The notes under the pieces were generated by a model, which was not told the origin of the DNA, made no database searches, and saw only the letters and a list, made by a program, of their open reading frames with translations. Shown one piece after another: positions 12,901 through 22,033 of a DNA stretch of 64,000 nt. This stretch comes from Muscardinus avellanarius (taxonomy: Eukaryota; Chordata; Mammalia; Rodentia; Gliridae). The position numbers were made by a program, and so were the translations under genes. Positions within the stretch are counted from its first letter, which is position 1; every line of letters begins with the position of its first letter. The stretch spans positions 121,076,239 through 121,140,238 of the forward strand of contig OY726559.1 in NCBI GenBank assembly GCA_963383645.1. Reading direction: 5' to 3'.

Positions 12901-15829
12901 CGTGGCTGCCGAGCAGGTGGGTGGTCCTGACTTAGAACGGGGTGGAGAAGTGGGAGGAGCCCTCTGGTTTGTGGGCAGCTGTGATAGGACTTGAGGACAG
13001 GTAGGACTTGGGGACCGTGCCCTTGGGCGCTGAGGGACAGGAAAAATCCAAGGCTCCTCACCCAGTAACACAGACATTTAACTCTATGTCCGATTTTTGC
13101 AGTGTGCCCCTCAGAATACCTGAGATGTGAGTGTGTGTGTTACAAAAACAGGGATAGGGCGGGTGAGGAGTAGGAAAAAAGGCTCCGCTTCTAGGTGTCA
13201 ATTTTTTATTTAGCATCCATTAGGGTCTAAGATTTTTGGAGTTCCTCTTTATCACTTTTTCAAAAGTATATGCATTTCAGCGTATTATAAAAATCTGAGC
13301 TGCTCATAATAAATCTACTTAATCTTTAGATCTCTTTTTCTCAAATTCATCTAGCCAGGGAAGCTTTGTTTTTATGTAATAAATACATAAAGGAGATTAC
13401 ACAATGGGGAATATTTTTCTGGATTCAAAAGCCAGATTCCCAGAGGCAGTGTGGATCTTCTGGCCTTCCCTTGTGAAAAGGACAGTGTTGTCCGGATGTG
13501 GAAATGTCCCTTGTGCTCGTGTGTAAATAAGCTTGAGGTTATAAGGCAAGGATCCCTGTAAAGTTTTGGATGGCATACTTTGTAGAAGTCATTCTAGGGG
13601 AAATGAAAGTCAAGAGGAAATTTGTGAATTCCTTGCCTTGTATTTTGGTCCTGGGAGTAGAACCCAGAATTCTATCTCTGAGCTCTATCCCCAACCCTTT
13701 TTTACTTTTGATTTTTAAACAGGGTCTTGCTTGGGGACTAAGTTGCTGAGGCTAAGTCTCAGGCCTGTCATCCCGTCTCAGCCTCTCAAGTACTGGGATC
13801 ACAGGTGTGTGCTACTCTCCTCGGCTCTTACTGACTGGGGAACTGGGGGTGGAACCCAAGGGCCTTCTACCTCAGAGCTACACTCTAGTTCCTTTCTTTA
13901 TTTTTTGTTTTATAACAGGGTCTCACTAAGTTTCTGAGAGCCTGAGTTACTGAAACTGGCTTTGAACCTGCAATCCTCCTGTCTCAGCCTCCCAAATACT
14001 GAGATTATTGACATGTGCCACCATGTCTGGATTTTTTTTTTAAGTTAAAGAATAACAATTTAGCCGGGCGTGGTGGTGCACGCTTGTAATCCCCGCGCTT
14101 GGGAAGTAGAGACAGGAAGATCGCGCAGGTTTGAAGTCAGCCACACTGGCTTAAGAGACCATGTTTCCAAATAAAAAGTATAAAATAGGTCTGGGAGTGT
14201 AGCCCGGAGGTAGAAGGGCTTCCAGGAACCCCAGTACCATAAAAAAAAAAAAAAAAAAATTAAGTCTGGTGTATTGGTGCATACCTGTAATTCCACTGCC
14301 TGGGAAGCTAGGACAGGAAGATCACAGGTTCAAGGCCAGCCTCAACAATGTAGCAAGGTCCTAGGCAACTTAGTGAGAGCCTATTTCAAAATAAAAAATA
14401 AAACAGGGCTGGGAGCCGGGCATAGTGGTACATGCTTGTAATCTTAGTACTTGGGAGGCTGAAACAGGAGGATTGCAGGTTTACTGCCAGCCTCAGCAAT
14501 TTAGCAAGGTCCTCTGCAACTTAGACCCTGTTTCAAAATTTAAAAAAACAAGGAGGGAGGGCCGGGCGTGGTGGCGCACGCTTGTAATCCCCGCGCTTGG
14601 GAGGCGGAGACAGGAGGATCGCGCAGGTTCGAAGCCAGCCGCGCTGGCGTAAGAGACCCTGTTTCAAAAATATAAAATAGGTCTGGGAGCGTAGCCCAGA
14701 GGTAGAAGGGCTTCCAGGAACCCCAGTACCACCAAAAAAAAAAAAAAAAAAAAAAACAAGGAGAGCTAGGAGTATATATAGCTCAGAGGTGTTAACACCC
14801 CTGGGTTTAGTCCTTAGTACCACAAAAAACAAACGAGTTGGAGTGCATGGGAGCCATCAGAAAGGGAGGAAAAACAATTTTTAAAATTCTAGGCCTTCAA
14901 ATTTCTAGGAATATGTAGTTTCAGAGGGCCTCAAGGACATAGGTTTTTGAGCTGTTCCGCCCTCCCCAGGAAGAGGCAGGTGCCATGGGAGCCAACCAGC
15001 TGCCACGTGCAGTTGGCCAGAAGCATGTCTTCCTAAAATTGTGCCTGTGGTCGTTTCAGGTACACAGCCTCCCGAGCTGCCCCCTGCTGAAGAGATTTGC
15101 ACAGGTGATTGAACAGAGAGCTGTGGACACAGCCCTATACATCCTGCAGTGGGAAGACAGGTGAGGGCACGTTAGCTAAACTGGCAAGACATCACGCTTG
15201 CTCAGACCCTGGAGGGCCGGGAAGAAGGGCCCCTCAGGCCAGCCGACACCCACCAGCCAGCAGGCATCGCTGTGAAGGGACTGCTGGACCCCACTCTGCT
15301 GGCTCCCAAGTCCGCACGCTGCTGAGCTAGGTGGTGACCTGCCGAGACCACCTGCCAGAACCAGGAGCCGTCACCCCGCGAGGGTCTCTTAACCACTCAC
15401 TTCTTTCTTTGCTTTGAGATCCAGAGGGTTTGGGTAGGGGAACCGAAGGAAGAATAATTATTCTCACTTTATTCATCATGGTGCGGTTTACAAATCCGTT
15501 TCCCATTCTCACTGCAAAGTAGGTGTCATTATCTCAGACGTAAATAAATAGCCTGGGTCTGAGAGAGGTCAGCCGCCTTGCCTTGGCCCAGCTAGCATGG
15601 AGCAGAGCCAGGACCTGGACCCAGTTCCTCTGACCAGCAGTCCTGGGTTTGCTCTGTCTGGGTTTCCTCCAGCCTCTTTCCTGACTACCAGAATGTAGGG
15701 TGTCCTCTCATACCATGTTTCTGAGCCCTCCCTTTCCTGACTGATTAAAAGCATTCAGCTTGTACTCAGAATTGGTGACTTAGTAGAGGGGAGGAGATAG
15801 GAAATAGCAGAATAGTCCTGGGAAACTCT

Positions 15830-15865
<36 letters not shown>

Positions 15866-18800
15866 CAGTGGGTGCTGGGGCAGCTAACATTTCAAGAATT
15901 TGCACCGTCTGTTGCATAAGAGTAAGAGCCCTGCCGAGCATCCCCTGCCCAACCTCGCTGGCTGTGCCTAGCCAGAACATCCCCTTGGGCGCCAGCCTAG
16001 GGTGCCCAGAAGCCACTCCGTGTCTGCCTCTCCCCGGGACTTGCTGGCTTCCCTTTGCTGCTCAGCAGGTGGCCCCGCAAGACTCAGCCTGTTACTGGCT
16101 GCCTCCCTTTTCCCAGTTCACACACCCACATATTTATGAAGGACTTTTGGCTCTGTGGGCCATGCCATTTCTATTGCCCGTATAACATGAAACAGCTGTA
16201 TGCAAGCAAAGGGCGCAGCTGTGTTCCAATGAACCTTTACAAAGCCGGCAGGCACCGTGGATTTTACTGTCACCTAATCTGATCTAGCATCCTTTCCCTT
16301 CCAAATAGCCCTGGTTTCATAAAACTGATGTTTCTGTAAGGACCAATGGTCGCAGCCTCAGGGTCTAACTTGGTTTAGCCTCACACATTCTTCTGGAGGT
16401 TTATTTGTCACAGGCAGCGTCGGCTGCCTGCCTGCCCCACGTCATTGCTGCAACACGGCAGTCTACCAGCCACTGCGCATAAGGACGAGTCGTGGAGCCT
16501 TGCTACCCTTGTCTCTGAGTGGGCGCAGGACTTCCAGAAGTGCTGCTGTCGTTGGTATCTCTGATAAAACTGAGAGGCGCACACAGACGCAGAAGCTTTG
16601 CCACTTGCCAGCCTCTGCCTTCCTGCTTTGCTCACTCCTGAGAGGGAGCGTGCTTTGAGCAGCGGTGGCGCACACCTGCAGTCTTAGTGCTTGGGAGCCT
16701 GGGACAAGAGGGTACGTGCTAACTTACTGAGACTGTCTCAGAAATCAGAGTTACTGGGTGTGGTGCTTCACACCTGTAATCCCAGGATTTGGGAGGCTGA
16801 GACTGGAGAATCACAGGTTTGCAGTCAGCCTCAGCAGCTTAGACCTTGTTTCAAAATAAAAAATAGGGCTGGATGTGTGGCTCAGAGATAGAATGCCCCT
16901 GGGTTGAATCCACAGTACCCCCCCCCCTCCAAAAAAAAGAAAGAAACTAAATGGTGCTGGGAATAAGCATCGTGGTGCATACCTGAAATTCCAGTACTTG
17001 GGAGGCTAAGATAGAATCACAGGTTTGAAGCCAGCCCCAGCAACTTGGCGAGGTAGAATGCCCCTGGGTTCAATCCCTGGTGTCATAAAAAAAAAATTTT
17101 AAGTCAAAGAAGAAAGAAAAGGCGGGTGCATCCAATTTCTACCATGATTAAGGGTCTCTATGGAATAAAGGATGACATCTTCCTTAGCGTCCCTTGCATC
17201 TTGGGACAGAACGGAATCTCGGATGTCGTGAAGGTGACCCTGACTCCTGAGGAGGAGGCCCGCCTGAAGAAGAGCGCAGACACGCTTCAGGGCTCCAGAA
17301 GGAGCTGCAGTTTTAAAGGCTTTCGTGTCAGGCCACTTCGCTTTCTCGGCGACGGCAGGATTTTAGTTGGTGGTTGTGTATGTTGTCCTTTCACCTGTGA
17401 CCAAAGCAGTAGTATTATGATCACCTGGGGGAAACACCAATTTCCTACAGTCAGAAATAGGAGTGGTTCAAAAAGCCCTGAGCTGTGACCTGATGCTGGA
17501 TGGTACTTAGCTTGTGTAGTCCCGAACTGGCTAGTGTGAGGTAGTTCCACCGCCGCTGAGACCCCACTGCCGGTGTTCACGGGCTCCAGTCGCCCTTGGA
17601 ACCAGATGTGCAGCATAACTTCACCAAACGTGCCTCACCCAGCTTTTCTTCCCAGTCAGGCAACTCCTGGGATCCTAAGTCCAGGACTGAGTGTCTTGTG
17701 CATAACTGTTCCAAAGGATTTTATTTTGTGTTTTATATGTATCAGTAGTGTATACATTGCCACATACTGTAAAAACAAGACCTACTTAGGAATAATGCAA
17801 CTAAGTGTCATACCAACTAAAATACCAAATAAACCTTGAACAGTGAAAGAAAAAAAAAAAAGAAGAAAGAAAATAGTGTAGCCACAGAGCCCACCAGGGA
17901 GCACTACCTCTGATTCTTTGCAGTAAGTCACCGAAATAAGATACAAAGAAATGCCCTGTGATCCAAGTCCAGAAGGAGCATAGGGCAGGCCGTTTAGAAT
18001 GCTGCTCCATCTGGCTGGTTTTCTAAGGGCGTGTTGGACTTCTGGAGGTCGTTACTCCTGTCCTTCTCAACTTTATATTTTTTTTATTCCTCAAAGCTAG
18101 GCTCTTCACAATCTATCCCCTTACCACTCCCACACCTCCCGGCCCCTCCTGCTCTGCTCTGCTCTCCGCTGGTCTGTACCAGCCTTTGGTGTGGAAGTCC
18201 TTGTTCAGGAAACCTTCCCATGTGCACCGGTCTCCTCCTGCCTGCCCCTGGCTTTCCCTCCTGTGTTCATTCCTTGTCTTTTGCTCAGCTCCACCTGGTC
18301 GGGCTCCTGCGGTCCTGAAGGGCAGAACCAGGCTCATCCCTGAGTGCCCAGGGCACGCTGGGTGCTTAACTCGCTTGTTTTTCATAGGAAAAGTCTTCAG
18401 ATGGCAGTGGGCCCATTTCTACACCTCCTGGAGGGCAATCTGCTGAAAGCCACGGATCCTGCCACTCCGCCCAGCAAGACCAGGTACTGGCACGGCCACT
18501 TTGCTTTGTGCGTCTCAACCAGTGGCCCCGGGGAAAGGCTTCCTCGCAGGGCGCAAGAACCAGCTATCAGTGGCTGAGGGCAGATGTTGCAGAGGCCGCA
18601 AGTCCCCGACAAGTTCCTTTTTCCTCCTGCAGCCTTCCTACCATGGTGTGTGTGTGTGTGTGTGTTTACTGGGGACTGAACCCAGGGGCATTCTACCTCT
18701 GAGCTCTACCCCAAGCTCTTTTTATTTTTTATTTTGAAACAGTACTTGCTAAATTGCTGAGTGCCTTGCTAAGTTGCTGAGGGTTGTCTCGAACCTGTGT

Positions 18801-19434
18801 TCCTCCTATCTCAGCCTCCCAAGTACTGGGCTATTTTAATAGTTCAAATAAAAAGGTTACTGCTTACTAGGCTTAGTCTAAACACCTCCATTCACTGTAT
18901 GGAAGGTGTGATACCATAAGTTATTTTAAAATGTCGGAGATGTCTCAGGAGCGTCTGGCCACTTCCTGGCTCCTAGAGCCCCGGGTTAGGGGCTCAGATT
19001 GGGATGTGTGTGTCCTAGGCACTTGAGGAGCAGTGTGATCTGCAGGCGACTTTACTGTCACCGGGAGCTTGTTAGATACTCTGCCTTTTAAAAAGACCCA
19101 CCCCCAGCCTAGCATGGTGGCACACACTTGTAATCTCAGCATCGGGAGGCCGAGACAGGAGGACTACTACTCATGGTCATCCTCAGCTCCTTAGGCCCTC
19201 TGCAACTCAGTGAGACCCTGTTTCAAAATAAAGAGTAAAAAATAGGGCTGGGGGCATGGCTCAGAGGTAGAATGCTGCTGGGTTCAATGTCCAGTACAAA
19301 AAAAAAAAACAACAACAATTAAAGACCCACCCAGAGCCAGGTGTGGTTGCAGGCCTGTAATCCCAGTACTTGGGAGGCTGAGACAGGAGGATCACAGGCC
19401 CAAGACCAGCCTCAGCAACTTAGTGAGACTCTCA

Positions 19435-19469
<35 letters not shown>

Positions 19470-20282
19470 AAATAACAAGGGCTGCGGATAAAGCCCAAAG
19501 GTAGAATGTCCCTGAGTTCAGTCTCTAGTACTGACCCCCACACAAAGATCTCCTGGTAGTTTGTATGTACTCTAACATTGGAGAAACACTGATGTAGGCT
19601 CCCTTCTGGAGAGAGATTATACTGCTAGAAATTTACAAGTGTAGGAGGTCCAGGAAATGGTGAGTTGAAACAGAAACAATCAGGAACTCTGGGTGAAGAT
19701 AAATAGTCACAAATCAGGTGAATGCCCTTCCCTACCCTCCGCAGCGGGACACTGCGTTCCTTTCTGCCTTTTGCCTCCTTGCCACTCTGCCTAGCAGCTG
19801 TAGAATACGACAGGGTCCAGTGTTAGTCTTCTAATTTGGGGGGTCAATAAATGAAGTCCTCTATCGTTCCCAAGAGGTGGAGGCTGGTGTCAAGCAAATG
19901 TAGATTACAGTGGCATTGTTATTACATGTTAAGCCATTTGGAGACTACATTGAGGACCAAACTGGCCTATTATTAATATTCCTTTGAAATGAACTTGATT
20001 CTTCAAAACTCTGAGCTTTTCTAATAAGAAGTGGAGCTCATCCTACTAAGCGCATTCTATGGCTGGGAGTGAGGAGAGCGTTCACCACGGGCTGGCGAGA
20101 CCTAGAGAGGAGAGGCAGGATCTGAGCTACACGCTCAGTCTCTTCCTTGGAACTCCTCAGGAGGTGTGAGTGGGTATAGGGAGGCGGAGAGAGTTCCTCT
20201 AGTGGACCTCCCCATGGAGACACAGGGCGTAGGAGTCGGCGTTCTCCCCACTGTCTGTTTCAAGAGAGGCAGGCACCACCAA

Positions 20283-20335
<53 letters not shown>

Positions 20336-21569
20336 ACTATCACGTGATGATGTGGGGCTATACTGTACCAATAGAAGTATAAAAGGAGGCAGGCAGTGTC
20401 CTGGCCTCCAGAGTCCAGGGCAAGGCATCATGTAGAACTGTTTTCCTTCTTGCAGAAAGCTGTACCTCTATGCAACTCACGACATGGCTCTCATACCTCT
20501 CCTAATGGCCCTGGGGATTTTTGACCACAAGTGGCCCCCGTTTGCTGCTGACCTGACCCTGGAACTCTACCAGCATCAGAAATCGAAGGAGTGGTTTGTG
20601 CAGCTCTATTACCAAGGGGAGGTAAGGTGGGCCCGTGTGGTGGCCAGGCACCCTCCCCCGGTGCCATCGACCCACTAAGCACCAAGTCTCCCTGCTGCGG
20701 CCCTGTGCCGTCTCCACAGGCCCCTCAGCTCTCAGAGGCCTGCAGGGTGACTCCCAGCTATGCCCAGGGCCAGAGCACACTTGACATGTGGCGCAAGGTG
20801 AGACTTGGCCCTCGGTCTGTTACACTCGTAGGAACAGGGCCGCCCTCCTGCCCTTCTCCTCGGTGTCTGCCAGAACGCGCCAGCCTGGCTGGGAGCCGTG
20901 GTGTTTGGAGGGCGGTGTGCACCATTGGCATCCTTGACGTCGCAGGCGTGTCACTGTTGAGTATAACTTGGCTGTGTCTTCCCAGTCAGTTCAACAAACG
21001 TTTCTCAAGTGGCTTTTAGTAGCACTAAGTGCTTTTTTATTTATTTATTTTTATTTTTTGGTACTGAGGATAGAACCCAGGGCAATTCTACCTCTGAGCT
21101 CTCCCCCCAGTCTTTTCATTTTTTATTTTGAAACAGCGTCTTGCTAAGTTGCCGAGGGTCTCCCTGAGTTGCTGAGGCTGGCCTCGAACCTATAATCCTC
21201 CTGTCCCAGCCTCCCAGTACTGGAATTATAGGTGCATGCCGTCACGCTTGGCTTGTATGCAGTGCTTTTGATGTTGAAAGCTGATTAAGTAGTAGCCTTT
21301 TTGGCTGTTGCATGTGTGCATGCGCATACCACTTGAGTTAGAACCTCTCAGACTGCCAGGCTCAACTGAAGACACCCGAAGGTTGGGCTCCTCCATGTAC
21401 TTGCTGAGCTGTGTCTCTTCCACAGGAACAGGTGCCAAGAGGTTGCCCCGACAAGCTCTGTCCGCTGGACAAGTTCTTGGACACCCTGTCCATTTACGCC
21501 GTAAGCCCAGAGAAGTATCACACGCTCTGCTCCCAAGCCCAGGGAGCGGAACTTGGAAACAGAGAGTGA
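6836..21569 (+). CDS. ACP6: ACP6, lysophosphatidic acid phosphatase type 6 (spliced, nine visible coding exons, 5' partial)
   Basis: ACP6 is a histidine acid phosphatase that removes phosphate from lysophosphatidic acid to give monoacylglycerol; it is reported to be mitochondrial. Nine exons at 6836-6964, 7061-7191, 7513-7592, 11547-11634, 12784-12916, 15060-15160, 18388-18483, 20456-20621 and 21426-21569 all have AG/GT boundaries. Joined in phase they give 1068 nt, or 355 residues plus stop. This equals human residues 74-428 as I recall them, with no indels. Visible hallmarks are the [13 protein letters not shown] segment (second substrate-binding arginine region) and the catalytic HD pair at residues 334-335. 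Exon 1, with the RHGxRxP nucleophile motif, is outside the window. No stop or frameshift is seen, so the gene is probably functional. BCL9 lies downstream in opposite orientation. Confidence 0.96.
7061..7191 (+). CDS. ACP6: ACP6 coding exon 3
   Basis: Encodes [20 protein letters not shown] through FNPQEV plus two bases of a Phe codon (residues 117-160). The acceptor is ccactgcag and the donor is TT|GTGAGT. The G-QLT-G-QQ motif is typical of the alpha-domain start in histidine acid phosphatases. The intron before it is only 96 bp. Confidence 0.95.
7513..7592 (+). CDS. ACP6: ACP6 coding exon 4
   Basis: An 80-bp exon encoding [20 protein letters not shown] and FQRQKE (residues 161-186), finishing the preceding Phe codon and starting a Gly codon. 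RST(N)xxR is the conserved phosphate-binding segment of the family. The acceptor is cctcccag. The donor is AAG|GTTTGT, which has T instead of a purine at +3 and is the weakest donor of the gene. Confidence 0.94.
8322..8537 (-). repeat. B1-dID SINE with exact target-site duplication
   Basis: Flanked by GGGAGCCCTTGATTTT at 8309-8324 and 8537-8552. The poly-T at the left is the reverse-complement A-tail. Confidence 0.93.
8960..9075. repeat. Probable L2-type LINE fossil
   Basis: cattcattcattcagtaaatatcgagtatctac resembles the mammal-wide L2 3' region. It is heavily diverged and the assignment is from memory. Confidence 0.4.
9148..9632 (+). repeat. Two B1-dID SINEs
   Basis: Copies at about 9148-9328 and 9437-9632; both retain the B1 half, the A-rich linker and the ID half. 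Confidence 0.8.
9340..9770 (-). repeat. MIR/L2-type fossil split by a B1-dID
   Basis: The left part (9340-9436: cattgtccccttttacaaat, aagagaactgagatg) and right part (9651-9770: cgaatgacttgcccatgtac, cgggcttcaaactctg) are consecutive parts of an antisense MIR-like element, separated by the SINE at 9437-9632. Confidence 0.5.
9956..10420 (-). repeat. Two B1-dID SINEs
   Basis: Copies at about 9956-10172 and 10193-10420. The second is flanked by agcactttac at 10181 and 10421, a target-site duplication. Confidence 0.85.
11547..11634 (+). CDS. ACP6: ACP6 coding exon 5
   Basis: An 88-bp exon encoding [28 protein letters not shown] without interruption (residues 188-215), completing Gly187 and starting Arg216. 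The acceptor is tgcttccag and the donor is CAG|GTAACT. It matches the human [17 protein letters not shown] segment closely. Confidence 0.95.
12150..12530 (+). repeat. Old B1-dID split by a young hairpin-type B1-dID
   Basis: Outer parts are 12150-12224 and 12417-12530. The inner young copy is about 12225-12416, with target duplication AAATTCGA at 12217-12224 and 12417-12424. Confidence 0.88.
12634..12677. repeat. Short 12-bp tandem repeat
   Basis: About three units of CTAACCCACTAA. It resembles a degenerate telomere repeat but has the wrong period. Confidence 0.7.
12784..12916 (+). CDS. ACP6: ACP6 coding exon 6
   Basis: A 133-bp exon covering residues 217-260, including [18 protein letters not shown] and LLDNVAAEQ. 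The acceptor is ctctcggcag after a T-rich tract and the donor is CAG|GTGGGT. It ends in phase 0. This segment is helical and one of the more variable parts of the protein: [10 protein letters not shown] here against DKVDFFILLD in human from memory. Confidence 0.95.
13643..14032 (-). repeat. Two B1-dID SINEs
   Basis: Copies at about 13643-13822 and 13838-14032, both starting with the reverse-complement ID half. Confidence 0.8.
14061..14828 (+). repeat. Nest of four plus-strand B1-dID SINEs
   Basis: A young hairpin copy (14061-14258), a truncated copy (about 14265-14413), an older copy split into 14414-14555 and 14755-14828, and a second young hairpin copy (about 14562-14753) inside it. acaaggag flanks the inner copy at 14548 and 14757. 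Confidence 0.82.
15060..15160 (+). CDS. ACP6: ACP6 coding exon 7
   Basis: A 101-bp exon encoding [20 protein letters not shown] and [13 protein letters not shown] (residues 261-293), with Arg294 split. The acceptor is tcgtttcag and the donor is CAG|GTGAGG. The human counterpart starts A-HNLPSCPMLKRFA, so the reading frame is well supported. Confidence 0.95.
15833..15863. repeat. GT microsatellite
   Basis: About 13 GT units in an ACP6 intron. Confidence 0.9.
16655..17098 (+). repeat. Three degraded B1-dID SINEs
   Basis: A fragment (16655-16745), a fuller copy (16748-16925, ending in poly-C) and an internally deleted copy (16951-17098) that ends just before the LDHA pseudogene. Confidence 0.7.
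17117..17858 (+). pseudogene. LDHA: 5'-truncated processed pseudogene of LDHA
   Basis: An L-lactate dehydrogenase A cDNA copy lies in an ACP6 intron. From 17119 it reads [19 protein letters not shown], then [15 protein letters not shown] and [20 protein letters not shown] one-base deletion near 17290 then shifts the frame of the last residues, which in LDHA would be WGIQKELQF. The match continues through an LDHA-like 3' UTR (CTGATGCTGGATGGTACTTA, CTTGTGCATAACTGTTCCAA) to AATAAACCTTGAACAGTG and an A-rich tail (about 17846-17860). A 15-bp direct repeat AAAGAAGAAAGAAAA at 17106-17120 and 17859-17873 marks the target-site duplication. There are no introns and most of the 5' CDS is missing. It cannot encode LDH. 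Confidence 0.95.
18388..18483 (+). CDS. ACP6: ACP6 coding exon 8
   Basis: A 96-bp exon encoding [20 protein letters not shown] and [11 protein letters not shown] (residues 295-325), with split Arg codons at both ends. The acceptor is tttttcatag and the donor is CAG|GTACTG. The helix [10 protein letters not shown] is nearly identical to human. Confidence 0.95.
18641..18829 (-). repeat. B1-dID SINE with GT tail
   Basis: A GT run at 18641-18665 precedes the ID half (tactggggactgaaccca). The copy ends early at aagtactggg, lacking the usual B1 5' end. Confidence 0.75.
19107..19545 (+). repeat. Two serial B1-dID SINEs
   Basis: Copies at about 19107-19320 and 19333-19545. aaagacccaccc occurs at 19090 and 19321, so the first copy carries a target duplication next to the second. 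The second contains (AATC)n at about 19435-19464 in its linker. Confidence 0.8.
20284..20333. repeat. GT microsatellite
   Basis: About 24 GT units, roughly 120 bp before ACP6 exon 9. Confidence 0.95.
20456..20621 (+). CDS. ACP6: ACP6 coding exon 9, with catalytic HD motif
   Basis: A 166-bp exon encoding residues 327-381, including [33 protein letters not shown] and [12 protein letters not shown]. The His-Asp pair at 334-335 is the proton-donor motif of histidine acid phosphatases. The residues after it read MA, where human ACP6, as I recall it, has VT; the usual family form is HD-x-T. The acceptor is cttcttgcag and the donor is GAG|GTAAGG. Confidence 0.96.
20622..21425 (+). other. ACP6: ACP6 intron 9 (about 0.8 kb)
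   Basis: Unique sequence to about 21025, then one minus-strand B1-dID (21035-21255) flanked by agtgctttt repeats, then about 170 bp before the last exon. No further exon is seen. Confidence 0.8.
21035..21255 (-). repeat. B1-dID SINE
   Basis: Flanked by agtgctttt at 21026 and 21260. Confidence 0.85.
21426..21569 (+). CDS. ACP6: ACP6 last coding exon with stop codon
   Basis: Encodes [37 protein letters not shown] and the C-terminus [10 protein letters not shown], followed by TGA. That is 47 residues (382-428), the same length as human from memory. The acceptor is tcttccacag. The two cysteines flanking the CPDxLC turn are kept. Confidence 0.96.
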   Translation, partial: EQVPRGCPDKLCPLDKFLDTLSIYAVSPEKYHTLCSQAQGAELGNRE

Positions 21570-21620
21570 CTGGTTTATATCAGCCCGTTGATTTCTAAAT
21601 AAAATGCCTTCCCACCGCGC
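21570..21620 (+). promoter_or_regulatory. ACP6: ACP6 3' UTR and polyadenylation signal
   Basis: AATAAA lies at 21598-21603, 29 bases after the stop codon, followed by a G/T-containing stretch. The 3' UTR is therefore very short, about 40-50 nt. The cleavage point is inferred, not visible. Confidence 0.8.
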
Positions 21621-21837
21621 CTCCAGCTTCGTGTATTTGGGGCCCTCGCCAAGATTTAAGGTCTTAAGGGAAGGTTGTTTCCTTCCTGTAGGTATAGTAT
21701 CTCTTTCTGGAAGAAAAAGGTGTCATGTTGCGACCAAAGGGATTTTCCCGTACCTCTTGGCTGCATTTTTCAGGTCAGAGCATCTGCTCGTGGTTCAGGC
21801 CGGGGACCTTATGACCCTTTTAGAATTGCGTTAGTTT

Positions 21838-22033
21838 GGGGCTAGGCATGGCGGTGCGTGCCTATAATCCCAAGGCTTGGGAGGCTGAGACAGGAGTATT
21901 GCAGGATGGAGCCCCACCTCAGCAACTGAGTGAGACCCTGTTTCAAAATAAAAAATTAAAAGGGCCAGGGGTGTAGCTTAGGGGTAGAATGCCCCTGGAA
22001 TTAATCCTCAGTACAAAAGCAAAAGAAAGAAAA
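21838..22033 (+). repeat. B1-dID SINE
   Basis: Starts gggctaggcatggcggtgcg. The ID half ends ttaatcctcagtac with an A-rich tail. It lies about 220 bp after the ACP6 polyadenylation site. Confidence 0.85.

Larger units (their letters stand above)
12917..15059 (+). other. ACP6: ACP6 intron 6 (about 2.1 kb)
   Basis: From 12917 to 13640 the sequence is unique-looking and AT-rich. From 13643 to 14828 it is an almost unbroken pile of B1-dID SINEs in both orientations, including a minus/plus pair only about 30 bp apart and a young copy inserted in an older one. The last 230 bp before exon 7 look unique. Confidence 0.8.
15161..18387 (+). other. ACP6: ACP6 intron 7 (about 3.2 kb)
   Basis: Contains a decayed L2/MIR-like stretch (about 15440-15680), a GT repeat (15833-15863), three degraded plus-strand B1-dID copies (16655-17098) and the LDHA processed pseudogene (17117-17858). 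The unique-looking sequence at 17880-18387 contains no recognisable exon. Confidence 0.8.
18484..20455 (+). other. ACP6: ACP6 intron 8 (about 2.0 kb)
   Basis: Contains a minus-strand B1-dID directly after a short GT run (18641-18829), two plus-strand B1-dID copies inserted one after the other at a repeated aaagacccaccc site (19107-19545), and a GT microsatellite (20284-20333). The rest, about 19550-20280, looks unique. Confidence 0.8.

Noticed and set aside
20663..20800. Possible extra ACP6 exon after a ctccacag acceptor near 20720
   Set aside because: Exon 9 joins the last exon in phase and reproduces the human protein without it; no matching residues are expected there.
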